Below, in pieces: positions 17,640 through 26,342 of a stretch of DNA of 38,082 bases. The position numbers and the translations under genes were made by a program. The stretch is taken from assembly GCA_020852555.1 (NCBI GenBank), contig JADZAQ010000016.1, positions 1-38,082 on the forward strand, in the 5' to 3' direction. The notes beneath the pieces are model-generated. The model ran no database searches and was not told where the DNA came from. It saw only the letters and a list, made by a program, of their open reading frames with translations. The stretch comes from Burkholderiales bacterium. Lineage in GTDB: Bacteria; Pseudomonadota; Gammaproteobacteria; Burkholderiales; Casimicrobiaceae. Position 1 is the stretch's first letter. Each line of letters begins with the position of its first letter.

Positions 17640-18843
17640 AGAGATCCTTGGCGGTCGTGGTGCGACGGTGCACACCGCCGCGTGCGTCGAGGTCGGGGTG
17701 TAGCGACACGCCGTGGCCGGGCGCCTCGTTCACGGTGATGCGGCCATTCGCCACCGGCGGCAGCCCCGTGGTCACGTCCCCGTACCAACCGTAGTAGAAC
17801 GCGCGCACCATCTCCTGGATCGAACAGTTTGGCACATGCAGCGCAAGGTGCGTCGACGTCGCCAGCGCCACCGGCCCCGTGCAGTCGTGGAACGCCACCG
17901 GCACCTTGTAGGTCTGCGCGGTTGTCGCGATCTTCCGCGCCTCCGAAACGCCTCCGCACCAAGCCACGTCCATGATCAGCAGGGAGAGCGCATTCAGATC
18001 CAGTAGGTATTTGAAGTCGGCGGCCATCCCGCGCGTCTCGCCCACCGCGATCGGCGCTCGCGTGGAGCGCGCGACCTCGCCGATCGCGTCCATGTGGTCC
18101 ATCATCACCGGATCTTCGACCCACATTGGGTCAAACGGTTCGAGCGCACGCGCAATCTTCACCGCTTGCGGGCGGTTCCACATGCCGTGCAGCTCGCACA
18201 TGACATCGATTCGATCGCCGACCGCCTTGCGGATCTTCTCGAACGGCTCGAGCGCGCGTTTCAGGTCAGCCGTAGACAGCCATTGGCCCTGCGAGGCTTC
18301 GGCCGCGTAGTCGAACGGCCAGATCTTCATCGCGTCGATACCCATGTCGAGCAGACTCAGCGCGACTTCGTCGGCTCGTTCGAGAAACCCCTGCAGGTCC
18401 TCGTACTTGCCTTTCTTTGCGTCAAGGCCGAAATTGTCCGTGCCCTGCGTCGGCCGCGTCTGCACGTAGCTATAACCGGCGCAAGTGTTGTAGACGCGGA
18501 TCGAGTCGCGTACTCGCCCACCGAGCAAATCGACGAGCGGGAGGCCCAACGACTTGCCGAACAGATCCCATAGTGCGATGTCGATCGCCGAGCGACCCCG
18601 CGACTCGGCGCTCGCGCCGGTAAAACCAACGTAGCCGGTAAGGTGCAACTGGTGGCGCTCGATGTTGCGCGGATCCTTGTCGATCAGGTAGGGCGCGACC
18701 GTCTGGTGCACGTGCGCCTCGGCCGAGTGCGATCCGTAGAAAGTCTCGCCCAGGCCGGTCACGCCTGCGTCAGTGTGGACCTGCGTCCAGAGGATATTTG
18801 GGAATGCATCGAGGCGCACGGTCTCGATCGCGGTGACCTTCAT
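17638..18843 (-). CDS. Mandelate racemase / sugar-acid dehydratase (enolase superfamily)
   Basis: A 401-residue cytoplasmic enzyme of the enolase superfamily, which removes the proton alpha to a carboxylate with Mg stabilising the enolate. Visible: catalytic-type Lys173 in DAMKIWPFD, metal-ligand candidates Glu217 (CELHG), Glu243 (WVEDP) and Glu269 (VGETRG), then Asp292 and His319 (AFHDCTGP), the Asp-His pair of the mandelate-racemase subgroup. The capping-domain motif RSAIDIALWDLFGK lies at 84-97. Members include gluconate, galactonate and fuconate dehydratases; I cannot tell the substrate. ATG 18843 follows AGGAGA at a good spacing. Flanking genes of the set are broken. Confidence 0.88.
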   Translation of the reverse strand: MKVTAIETVRLDAFPNILWTQVHTDAGVTGLGETFYGSHSAEAHVHQTVAPYLIDKDPRNIERHQLHLTGYVGFTGASAESRGRSAIDIALWDLFGKSLGLPLVDLLGGRVRDSIRVYNTCAGYSYVQTRPTQGTDNFGLDAKKGKYEDLQGFLERADEVALSLLDMGIDAMKIWPFDYAAEASQGQWLSTADLKRALEPFEKIRKAVGDRIDVMCELHGMWNRPQAVKIARALEPFDPMWVEDPVMMDHMDAIGEVARSTRAPIAVGETRGMAADFKYLLDLNALSLLIMDVAWCGGVSEARKIATTAQTYKVPVAFHDCTGPVALATSTHLALHVPNCSIQEMVRAFYYGWYGDVTTGLPPVANGRITVNEAPGHGVSLHPDLDARGGVHRRTTTAKDL

Positions 18844-18880
18844 GGTTGTCTCCTGTGGGGGTTCGTTGGGTTCTTCGGGT

Positions 18881-19283
18881 TCATGCGCCCGCGGGGAGCG
18901 GCTCGCGCTGCAGCAGGCGGCGCTCGCCGTTGGCGAGGTGCCGACGCATTTTCGCGTGCGCGCTCCACCGCGCTGCCCTCCGAGCCGCGCAGCCGCTGCA
19001 CGCCCTGGCCGGGGGCCCGGCGAACGACGAAAAGCCCGAGTCCGGGCTGCGTCTCGACCAACGGGTCGGCCTTCAGGCGCGCGATCGCCTCGCGCACGAC
19101 GGTGCGGCTTACTCCGAATTGCCGACACATCTCATTCTCGGCCGGCAGGCGCGACCCCGGAGCGGCTCCACCCGATTCGATCTGCGCGGCAAGTTGATCG
19201 ACGACCGAATCGACCAGCGACTGGCGGGGCGGCATGGCCGAGAACTGGAATGCGGCGGGAGAGTCGGACGGCCCAGGGTGCAT
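18881..19283 (-). pseudogene. GntR (FadR-type) regulator with most of the FCD domain deleted
   Basis: The N-terminal winged helix is intact: LVDSVVDQLAAQIESG, LPAENEMCRQFGVSRTVVRE and AIARLKADPLVETQPGLGLFVV. Normally an FCD effector domain of about 150 residues would follow. Here, after VVRRAPGQG, only about 45 codons remain; in another frame they read WSAHAKMRRHLANGERRLLQ and end at TGA 18881, which resembles the end of an FCD domain. The gene has thus lost roughly 400 bases and shifted frame at the scar, around 18960-19015. The start is ATG 19283 or 19235. It would have controlled the dehydratase operon 38 bases downstream. A DNA-binding stub might still be made. Confidence 0.7.
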
Positions 19284-19470
19284 GGCACGCCATGTTGACA
19301 GACGCCGGTACGCGCCGTGAACTCTCCGACGCTCGCGAAACACCCGCATTCAGCGCTCCCCGGACCCCGCGGCGACCCCCGCCCCCCTCGCTTCCCGTAG
19401 GTGAAAAGCCATTACGCCGCCCCCGACGACGCGCCAGAGACGTTCAATCTACTATCCTTCCGGGGATCGC

Positions 19471-20463
19471 TCACTCGAGCTTCAAATTCGCTTCCTTCAC
19501 GAGCTTCGCGTAGCGCGCGGTCTCGTTGTCGAGGAACGCCTTGAAGTCGACCGGCGTGCTCGCGACACCCTCGGCGCCCATCGCCGCGAAGCGCTGCCGC
19601 ATTTCGTCGCTCGCGACGATCTTGGCCACTTCCGACTGGATGCGCGCGACCACCGCCGGCGGCGTGCCCGCGGGGACCATGAGCCCGGTCCAGCTGTCCG
19701 CCTCGAAGCCGGGAATCGTCTCGCCGACCGTGGGCAACTCCGGGGCGAGCGGCGTGCGCTTCGCCGTCGAGACCGCGATCGGTACCAGCCTGCCCGCCTT
19801 GGCGTTGGCCATGGCGGTGGGCATGGTATCGAAGGCGACGTCGACGGTGCCGCCGAGGAGCGCCTGGTTCATCGGCGCGCCGCCGTTGAACGGCACGTGC
19901 AGCACGTCGACCTTGCCCATGAGCTTCACCATCTCGGTGCCCAGGCCCCCGCTCGTGTTGGCGCCGAACGACCCGAAATTGATCTTGCCCGGATTCGCCT
20001 TCGCCCTGGCGAGGAGTTCGGGGACCGTCTTGACGCCGAGCTGCGGTGTCGTGAGGAGCACCAGCGGATAGCGGTTGACCTGCGTGACCGGCACGAGGTC
20101 CTTCGCCGGGCTGTACGGCAGGCGGTCGGCCATCGTGGTGGGTGCGAGCGTGATCGCGGTCGGCGAGGCCAGCAGCATCGTGTAGCCGTCGCCAGGCGCC
20201 TTCGCCACCAGCGACGCGGCGAGCGTGCCCGCGGCACCCGGGCGATTGTCGACGACGACCGACTGGCCGAGCGCCTGCCCGAGCCGCTCGGCGACGAGAC
20301 GCGCCATCACGTCGGAGGCGCCGCCCGGCGGGAAGCCGACGAGGAGCTTGATCGGCTTGTCCGGCCACGCGGCCTGCGCGAAGGCCGCCGGTGAGGCGAG
20401 TGCGAGTGCGGCGATCACGACGGTGGCGCGCAGCGCGCGCCGGCGAAGCAGCGAATGGTGCAT
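19471..20463 (-). CDS. Bug-family (TctC-type) periplasmic solute-binding protein
   Basis: A 330-residue receptor of the Bug family, very expanded in Burkholderiales, which bind carboxylates or other small acids for tripartite TctABC transport or sensing. The signal peptide (RATVVIAALALASPAAFAQA) is followed by the family opening WPDKPIKLLVGFPPGGASDVMAR, then VVVDNRPGAAGT, GDGYTMLLAS and INFGSFGANTSGGLGTEM. No tctA or tctB membrane genes lie nearby, as is common for orphan Bug proteins. It follows the RraA-like gene by 39 bases and is probably cotranscribed with it. The ligand is unknown, perhaps the acid handled by its neighbours. Confidence 0.93.
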   Translation of the reverse strand: MHHSLLRRRALRATVVIAALALASPAAFAQAAWPDKPIKLLVGFPPGGASDVMARLVAERLGQALGQSVVVDNRPGAAGTLAASLVAKAPGDGYTMLLASPTAITLAPTTMADRLPYSPAKDLVPVTQVNRYPLVLLTTPQLGVKTVPELLARAKANPGKINFGSFGANTSGGLGTEMVKLMGKVDVLHVPFNGGAPMNQALLGGTVDVAFDTMPTAMANAKAGRLVPIAVSTAKRTPLAPELPTVGETIPGFEADSWTGLMVPAGTPPAVVARIQSEVAKIVASDEMRQRFAAMGAEGVASTPVDFKAFLDNETARYAKLVKEANLKLE

Positions 20464-20502
20464 GGTTCCTTCCTCCTCGTTGGCCGGCGCGCAGCGCGGC
20501 GG

Positions 20503-21246
20503 CTAGAAATAACCACCGGCGGCGCTGATCTCCGCCACCGACTTGCCCTGACTGACCCATTCGAAGATGCGATCCTCGTTGACGAGGATCTCCTGCGCGC
20601 GCGCGAGCACCGCCACGGCGATCTCGCGCGGCACGCACACCGCGCCGTCGATGTCGGCAACGATCACGTCACCCGGACGTACGAAGACGTCACCCACCCG
20701 AACCGGGATCTCGTAATGCGTGATCTGGCAGCGGCCGAGGCTGCCGTTGGGGCTGCGATAGCGGTAGTAGACCGGGAAACGCTTGGCGAGGATCTGCGCG
20801 GTATCGCGGATTCCGCCGTCGATGACCGCGCCCTTGACGCCCTTGCCGACGACCTTCGCCGTCATCACGCCGCCCCACATCGTCCCGTGCGTGTCGCCCG
20901 ACGTGTCCCACACGATGAACGCATCCTCGGCGAGCGCGTCGAGCATCTCGCCGCGAATCGTCATCTCGCCGGTGATGCGCGTGTTGGGCGAGCTCTTCAC
21001 CGTGAAGGCGATGCCGGCGACGATGCGCTCGGTCAGGAGCGGCACCAGATTTCCCGGAAACGCGCAGTCGAGGAGCGCCTGCTCGCGCAGGACGTCGCTC
21101 ACCGTCGCCGTGGGGATCTTCTCGTACTGCGCGAGCAGCGTCTTCACCGGCACCGCGAGCGGCGCGGGCGGCGGCGGCTCGTGGCGCGCCACGAGCCGGT
21201 CGATGCGAATCATGCTGGGAACGTCGGCGCCGCGCGCTTCGGACAT
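20503..21246 (-). CDS. RraA-like family protein (HMG/CHA aldolase type)
   Basis: A 247-residue protein of the RraA / 4-hydroxy-4-methyl-2-oxoglutarate aldolase fold. Family marks: IPTATVSDVLREQ, then WGGVMTAKVVGKGVKGAVIDGGIRD with the GGxRD loop that holds the catalytic Arg-Asp, and VRPGDVIVADIDGAVCVPRE. Class II aldolases of this family split 4-carboxy-4-hydroxy-2-oxoadipate or HMG to pyruvate; RraA proper, an RNase E inhibitor, is shorter (about 160 residues), so a metabolic role is more likely. ATG 21246 has GAGAGGA upstream. It is divergent from the IclR gene. Confidence 0.85.
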   Translation of the reverse strand: MSEARGADVPSMIRIDRLVARHEPPPPAPLAVPVKTLLAQYEKIPTATVSDVLREQALLDCAFPGNLVPLLTERIVAGIAFTVKSSPNTRITGEMTIRGEMLDALAEDAFIVWDTSGDTHGTMWGGVMTAKVVGKGVKGAVIDGGIRDTAQILAKRFPVYYRYRSPNGSLGRCQITHYEIPVRVGDVFVRPGDVIVADIDGAVCVPREIAVAVLARAQEILVNEDRIFEWVSQGKSVAEISAAGGYF

Positions 21247-21325
21247 GGCAAGGGATCCTCTCGGGTATCGAACCGTCGTACCGCGCGTGTTACGGGGGCG
21301 GTCCTCCCGCTCCACGGTTGCGCGC

Positions 21326-21354
21326 GTCTCACTTATGAGACATCATGTCTCATA
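21326..21354 (+). promoter_or_regulatory. Three-half-site operator at the iclR start
   Basis: GTCTCA (21326-21331), TGAGAC (21336-21341) and GTCTCA (21347-21352) alternate in orientation. The last two belong to a longer inverted repeat, arms TATGAGACAT and ATGTCTCATA around one base (21334-21354). It lies in the divergent region between the IclR and RraA-like genes and covers the first possible ATG of the regulator (21345). Symmetry and location suggest autoregulation plus control of the divergent operon. Confidence 0.65.
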
Positions 21355-22133
21355 TGCGAAACGATACCACAACTTCCGGAGGCGACGTGCCCGCGCTGCG
21401 GCGCGGCCTCGCGCTGCTGCGCGGCATCGCCGCCCGCGACGGTGGAGCCACGATGGCCGAGCTCGCGCAGGCCGTGCCGATGCCGCGCGCGACGGCGTAC
21501 CGGCTGCTGCGGGTTCTGGTCGACGAGGGGTTCGTGATCGCGGCGCCGGCCGCCGGCCGCTACGTCCTCGGCCGCGCGATCGCCGCGCTGCGCGCGGACC
21601 GCGCATCGCCGCGCCTCGAGGAGGTCGCCGCGCCGGTCATGGACGCGCTCGCCGCCGCCATCGGCGAGACCGTCAAGCTCGTCGCGCGCGACGGCGTCGA
21701 GGCGGCCACGGTGGCGGCCACGCTTCCCCCGCGCGACTCGTGTATCGCCTCACGCGTGGGCACGCGGCTGCCGCTGCACGTCGGCGCCTCGCAGCGCCTG
21801 CTGCTCGCGCACGCACCGGAAGCGGTGCGCGAAGCGGTATACGCCGGGAAGCTCGCGCGCTTCACGCCGCGCACCATCGTGTCGCCCGCGCGCCTGCGCC
21901 GTGAGACCGAGCGACTCGCGAAACAGCGTGCGTTCGCGAGCCACGACGAGGGCATCGACGGCGTCGGCGGCGCGGCCGCGCTCGTGGGTAACGACGCGCG
22001 AGCGGATGCCGCGCTCGTGGCGGTCTACGTACACGAGAGCCGCAGCGCGACGCAGCGACGTGCGATCCTGCGTGAAGTAATTGGCGCCGCCGGCCGGCTC
22101 ACCGCGGCGCTGGCCGACGCGCAGCCGCGGTAG
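21345..22133 (+). CDS. IclR-family transcriptional regulator
   Basis: A 262-residue regulator. The winged helix covers about 16-65 (LRRGLALLRGIAARDGGATMAEL, ATAYRLLRVLVDEGFV), followed by the IclR effector domain with VMDALAAAIGETVKLVAR, SRVGTRLPLHVGASQRLLLA and a short C-terminal region. IclR proteins bind small organic acids and usually control a divergent catabolic operon, here aldolase and Bug receptor. ATG 21345 lies inside the operator-like repeat; ATG 21354, three codons later, is equally possible. Neither has a clear ribosome-binding site, so a leaderless mRNA is conceivable. Confidence 0.9.
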   Translation: MSHMRNDTTTSGGDVPALRRGLALLRGIAARDGGATMAELAQAVPMPRATAYRLLRVLVDEGFVIAAPAAGRYVLGRAIAALRADRASPRLEEVAAPVMDALAAAIGETVKLVARDGVEAATVAATLPPRDSCIASRVGTRLPLHVGASQRLLLAHAPEAVREAVYAGKLARFTPRTIVSPARLRRETERLAKQRAFASHDEGIDGVGGAAALVGNDARADAALVAVYVHESRSATQRRAILREVIGAAGRLTAALADAQPR

Positions 22134-22188
22134 CGCGGAATTTCGCCGATCACGGCACCCAACACCGGCGCCACCACGCGCACCCTGC

Positions 22189-23112
22189 TCAGGAAGTTCG
22201 GGCGTGCCGCGGTGACGTGACGCGGGCGGGCCGCTGTCGCGGCGACGCTGTCCGCAGTTCCTCCACTACGTCGAGAAACGCCTTCACCATCCGCGCGGTC
22301 CGCCGCTCCTCGAGGCAGACGACGTGTGCGTGCGTGTACATGCGCGCCCCACGAACATGGAGCATGCGCAGGCGGGGGTCGGGCACGTATTCGATCTCGG
22401 ACACCGCGCCAATCCCGACGCCCATGATGACGGCTTCGCGGATGGCCTCGCGGCTGCCGATCTCCATCACCACGCGGCAGCGGACGCCGGCCTTGTTCAG
22501 CGCGTCTTCCAACGCCTTGCGCGTAGTGGAGCCTTCCTCGCGCAGGACCATCCGTTCGCCTTCGAGCTCCTCGATCCGGATCGACTTGCGCTCCGCCAGC
22601 GGATGCCGGTGGCTCACGAGAATACCGACCGGGTGCGAGCTGTACGGAACCAGGTGCAGCTGCGGATCGTCCATGAAACGCGCCAGCACGGCAACGTCGG
22701 TCTGGTAGGCCTTCAACGATCGCAGCGCCGATTCCGAATTCCCCATGCGCACCGACAGATGGATGCCCGGGAAGCGCTGGTTGAACAGCGCGAGCATCCC
22801 GGTGACGTGGAACGGACCCACCGCGCCGATGCGCAGCTGCCCGGACCGCAGTTCTCCAGAGTCGCGCAGCAGCTGCACGGTCTCGCTCTCCAGCGCAAAA
22901 ATCCGCTTCGCCAGCACGTAGAGCGCCTCGCCCATCGGCGTCAACCTGATCGAGCGGCCGGACCGGTAGAAGAGCTCGACCCGGTACGCCTCCTCGAGGA
23001 AGCGTACCTGCGTCGTCACCGTCGGTTGGCTGATGTGCAGGAGCTTCGCCGCACCGGTGAAACTCCCGGCGGTAGCGACCGCGTAGAAGGATCTGAGATT
23101 GGTCAGCCGCAT
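22189..23112 (-). CDS. LysR-family transcriptional regulator
   Basis: A 307-residue LTTR. The HTH lies at residues 1-60 (LRSFYAVATAGSFTGAAKLL, ISQPTVTTQVRFLEE, FYRSGRSIRLTPMGEAL). The effector domain follows, with LRIGAVGPFHVTGMLALF, the recognition-loop VILVS-like GILVSHRHPLA and MGVGIGAVSEIEY. ATG 23112. It is divergent from the alcohol dehydrogenase / TRAP / hydrolase operon with 148 bases between, the usual layout when a LysR protein controls its neighbour. The effector is probably the imported substrate or the aldehyde product (inference). It converges with iclR, 55 bases between stops. Confidence 0.92.
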   Translation of the reverse strand: MRLTNLRSFYAVATAGSFTGAAKLLHISQPTVTTQVRFLEEAYRVELFYRSGRSIRLTPMGEALYVLAKRIFALESETVQLLRDSGELRSGQLRIGAVGPFHVTGMLALFNQRFPGIHLSVRMGNSESALRSLKAYQTDVAVLARFMDDPQLHLVPYSSHPVGILVSHRHPLAERKSIRIEELEGERMVLREEGSTTRKALEDALNKAGVRCRVVMEIGSREAIREAVIMGVGIGAVSEIEYVPDPRLRMLHVRGARMYTHAHVVCLEERRTARMVKAFLDVVEELRTASPRQRPARVTSPRHARTS

Positions 23113-23144
23113 GCGAAACCTGGCGATCGTTCCATAGCACTTTT

Positions 23145-23172
23145 CAATACTTTAGCGGAAATAAATGTATTG
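23145..23172 (+). promoter_or_regulatory. Inverted repeat in the LysR / alcohol dehydrogenase intergenic region
   Basis: CAATAC (23145-23150) and its complement GTATTG (23167-23172) are separated by 16 AT-rich bases in an otherwise GC-rich gap. The place is right for a LysR-type site, though the spacing is longer than the classic T-N11-A box. Confidence 0.4.
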
Positions 23173-23260
23173 GACGAATGGCTCGACCCTCCGGACACTG
23201 CGAGCACACGCAAGCAGAGCGCCGGCGTCATACGACCCGAGGCGCCGCGAGGAGGAGCGC

Positions 23261-24361
23261 TTGACCTACCGGTATCACAATCCGGTGGAGATCCGATTCG
23301 GGTCTCGGACCGTCGACGAGATTCGCGCGATGCTCGGCGGGCGTCGGGCTGCCATGGTGACGTTTCCCGAGGCGCGCGGCCTCGGCCTCGTCGATCGCTT
23401 GCGAGGCCTCCTCGGCGCATCGCTGGTCCACGTGGAAGATCGGGTCCAGCCGAACCCCGACGTTCAGGAGCTTGCCCCCATGTACGAGAGCTTCTGGCGC
23501 GATCACGCGTCGTGCGAAGCGATCATCGCAGTGGGCGGCGGCAGTGCGATCGACACCGCCAAGGTGCTCATGGTCGGCACCGAAACGGGCCGCCTGGATG
23601 AACTCGTCTCCCTTCGCAAGACCGGACGGAGCTTCACCCCGCGGCACGTCAAGGGCCTCATCGCGCTGCCCACGACCGCCGGAACCGGAAGCGAAGTCAC
23701 CCCCTGGGCCACCGTGTGGGACCGGGTCTCGGGCCGCAAGCACTCGCTGCATCTGCGCGAAACCTGGCCCGAGGCGGCGATCGTCGACCCCGACCTCATG
23801 CTGACGCTGCCGCCGTCGGTGACGCTCCCCAGCGGGCTCGACGCGCTCTCGCACGCACTCGAAGCGATCTGGAACGTCAACGCCAACCCCATTTCCGATA
23901 CGTTCGCAGTCGCCGCGGCCCGCGGGGTACTCGCTACGTTGCCCGCCCTCATGGCAACACCGCACGACCTCGAATTGCGCTCTGCCATGGCGCTCGCCGC
24001 CCTGCAGGCGGGGCTCGCGTTCTCGAATACCAAGACCGCGCTGGCGCACTCGATTTCCTACGAGATGACGCTGCGCCACGGGCTCACGCACGGGGTCGCC
24101 TGCTCGTTCACCTTGCCGATGATTCTCGATCGCGTCATCGGGCTCGACAGCCGGCGCGACGCGCTCTTCTCGGCGATTTTCGACGGGAATCTCGCCGGCG
24201 CGCCACGACGACTCTCCCGCTTCCTCAACGACCTCGGCGTCGGGACGGAATTCGCCGACTACGGGGTGAGCGACGAAGAGTCGCGACAGATGATCCACGA
24301 GGCGCTGGGCGGCGTGCGCGGCAGGAATTTCTTCGCGGCGGCGGCCTGGGGTCGCAGTTGA
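23261..24361 (+). CDS. Iron-containing alcohol dehydrogenase, phosphonate-associated type
   Basis: A 366-residue group III (Fe-ADH) dehydrogenase. The NAD loop GGGSAIDTAK is at 92-101, PTTAGTGSEVTPWA at 138-150, and the metal ligands are Asp194, His198, His263 and His277 (SGLDALSHALE; HSIS...HGLTHG with the H-x13-H spacing). The start is TTG 23261, preceded by GGAGGAG; the frame is open upstream to 23165 but without a better signal. It is first in an operon with TRAP genes and a phosphonoacetaldehyde-hydrolase-like gene, and its nearest relatives, as I recall them, are the Fe-ADHs linked to phosphonate clusters. A likely reaction is oxidation of a 2-hydroxyalkylphosphonate to its aldehyde, an inference. 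The substrate could also be another small alcohol. Confidence 0.87.
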   Translation: MTYRYHNPVEIRFGSRTVDEIRAMLGGRRAAMVTFPEARGLGLVDRLRGLLGASLVHVEDRVQPNPDVQELAPMYESFWRDHASCEAIIAVGGGSAIDTAKVLMVGTETGRLDELVSLRKTGRSFTPRHVKGLIALPTTAGTGSEVTPWATVWDRVSGRKHSLHLRETWPEAAIVDPDLMLTLPPSVTLPSGLDALSHALEAIWNVNANPISDTFAVAAARGVLATLPALMATPHDLELRSAMALAALQAGLAFSNTKTALAHSISYEMTLRHGLTHGVACSFTLPMILDRVIGLDSRRDALFSAIFDGNLAGAPRRLSRFLNDLGVGTEFADYGVSDEESRQMIHEALGGVRGRNFFAAAAWGRS

Positions 24362-24440
24362 GGAAATCGGACATGCCGCGGCGTACGTCGAGTCCGCTCG
24401 CGCTTGAACCATCCCGACGAATCACCAACCGAGTCAGCCG

Positions 24441-24995
24441 ATGAGCAAGCGCAAACCGGGAGCGACGGATCGGATCATCGGGACCATCGATCGGATCAGC
24501 ATCTGGTCCGGGAAGGCCGCGGCCTGGCTCATCATCCCGATGTTCGCTGTCCTCGCCTATGAAGTACTGATCCGGAAGTTCTACAAACCGACGCTATGGG
24601 CAATCGACATCTCGACGATCGCCTACGGCACGCACTTCTTCATCGCGGGCGCCTTCACGCTCTACATGCAGAAGCACATCCGTACCGATTTCATCTCGAA
24701 GAACTGGTCGCTCAAGACGCAGATCGTCATGGACATCGTGCAGTACGTGGTGTTCTTCATTCCGGGAATGCTCATGTTCACCTGGGTGAGTTGGGAATTC
24801 GCGTCGGAATCCTGGGCCATGAACGAATCCATGATGACTACGTGGCGACCGCCGGCGTACTGGTTCAAGACGGTCATACCGGTCAGCACGGGGCTCATCC
24901 TCCTCCAGGGCGTGAGCGAGATCCTCAAGTGCATCAAATCCCTGCGCACCGGTGTCGACTACCGCCACCATGAGCCGGAAGCCGAGCTCACCTGA
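24441..24995 (+). CDS. TRAP transporter small permease (DctQ type)
   Basis: A 184-residue inner-membrane protein with four hydrophobic segments: AAWLIIPMFAVLAYEVLI, THFFIAGAFTLYM, QYVVFFIPGMLMFTWV and VIPVSTGLILLQGVSEIL. The FTLYMQKHIRTDFIS segment matches the DctQ pattern (HIRxD). It is 79 bases after the dehydrogenase and 27 before the large permease. DctQ supports the DctM channel subunit. ATG 24441 is the first good start. Confidence 0.9.
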   Translation: MSKRKPGATDRIIGTIDRISIWSGKAAAWLIIPMFAVLAYEVLIRKFYKPTLWAIDISTIAYGTHFFIAGAFTLYMQKHIRTDFISKNWSLKTQIVMDIVQYVVFFIPGMLMFTWVSWEFASESWAMNESMMTTWRPPAYWFKTVIPVSTGLILLQGVSEILKCIKSLRTGVDYRHHEPEAELT

Positions 24996-25022
24996 GCCTT
25001 CGTGATCCAACCGGAGCAATAG

Positions 25023-26342
25023 ATGAGTCACGAGATCCTTGGCCTGGTCCTGCTCGGCCTGCTGTTCATCGTCATTCTTGGCGGATTCCCGATCTCCTTC
25101 ACGTTGATATTCCTGGCTGTCGCCTTCGGATACATCGGAATGGGCAGCCGGGTGTTCTACCTGATGACCTACCAGACGTGGAACACGATGAACGACACCG
25201 TCCTCGGTGCGGTTGCGATGTTCACGTTCATGGGCTACGTGCTCGAGAGTGCCGGCTTGATGAACCGGCTCTTTCATGCGGTGCAACTGCTCTTCGGCCG
25301 CATGCATGGCTCGCTCTATCTCGCGACGATCCTCACGGCGGCACTGTTCGCCGCGGCCACCGGGATCGTCGGCGCCTCGGTGACCATCATCGCCCTTATG
25401 GCGGCACCGGTGATGGCGAAGTCCGGCTACGACCAGAAGCTGTGCGCTGGCACGATCTGCGCCGGCGGCACGCTGGGCATCCTGATCCCGCCCAGCGTGA
25501 TGCTGGTGGTGATGGGACCGGTATTGCAGGTTTCGGTGGCGCGCCTGTTCGCCGCCGCATTGCTTCCGGGGTTGTTGCTTGCTGGCATCTACCTTGTGTA
25601 CACGATGACCAAGGTGTGGCGCAATCCGAAGCTCGGCCCCGCGTTGAGCGCGAAGGACCTCGACGTGAGCAAGGGGTACATCGCACGTGAGTTGTTCTTC
25701 GGATTCATTCCCGTGATCACGCTCATCGTGGTGACGCTTGGTGCGATCGTGTCCGGATGGGCGACGCCCACCGAGGGCGCCGCGCTCGGCTGCGTGGGCG
25801 GCCTCGCCGTCACGGCCGCGCATGGCAGGCTGACCTGGGCGGTCTTCAAGGACGCGGTGTTCCGTACCGCGTATACCGCCAGCATGGTCATGGTCTTGCT
25901 GCTGGCGTCGAACATCATGGGAGCGGTGTTCTCCGCGCTGGGGACGCCGGAATTCATCGCCCAGACGCTGATCAGTTGGGACATCTCGCCGACCTTCATG
26001 ATCCTGGCGATCCTTGCGCTGTGCTTCATCCTCGGCTGGCCGCTCGAATGGGTGCCGATCGTGGTGATCATCGTGCCGATCTTCGTCCCCATTCTCCTGC
26101 AGATGAAAGTCGACATGATCTGGTTCGCCATTCTCCTTGCGGTCACGCTGCAGACCTGCTGGCTGTCGCCGCCGGTCGCGCTCTCCGCGTACTACCTCAA
26201 GGGAGTGATGCCGAAGTGGGACCTCCTGGAGATCTACAAGGGAATGCTCCCCTTCATGGGCCTGCAATGGATCGCTGTTCTGATCCTCTATTTCTTTCCG
26301 AAAGTCGTTTTGGTGCTTCCGAATCTCATATTCGGAGGCTGA
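25023..26342 (+). CDS. TRAP transporter large permease (DctM type)
   Basis: A 439-residue membrane protein with about twelve hydrophobic segments, the sodium-coupled transport subunit. Family marks include GLLFIVILGGFPISFTLIFL, TGIVGASVTIIALMAAPVM, the scoop GTICAGGTLGILIPPSVMLV, and GWATPTEGAALGCVGG. ATG 25023. The binding-protein gene follows after 34 bases. DctM proteins of this kind carry dicarboxylates, 2-oxo acids, sulfonates such as isethionate, and other small acids; the binding protein sets specificity. Confidence 0.95.
   Translation: MSHEILGLVLLGLLFIVILGGFPISFTLIFLAVAFGYIGMGSRVFYLMTYQTWNTMNDTVLGAVAMFTFMGYVLESAGLMNRLFHAVQLLFGRMHGSLYLATILTAALFAAATGIVGASVTIIALMAAPVMAKSGYDQKLCAGTICAGGTLGILIPPSVMLVVMGPVLQVSVARLFAAALLPGLLLAGIYLVYTMTKVWRNPKLGPALSAKDLDVSKGYIARELFFGFIPVITLIVVTLGAIVSGWATPTEGAALGCVGGLAVTAAHGRLTWAVFKDAVFRTAYTASMVMVLLLASNIMGAVFSALGTPEFIAQTLISWDISPTFMILAILALCFILGWPLEWVPIVVIIVPIFVPILLQMKVDMIWFAILLAVTLQTCWLSPPVALSAYYLKGVMPKWDLLEIYKGMLPFMGLQWIAVLILYFFPKVVLVLPNLIFGG

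Noticed and set aside
15690-17738. 682-codon open frame on the plus strand
   Set aside because: Antisense to the M16 gene and ampG; rich in His, Arg, Asp and Gln and without family signals.
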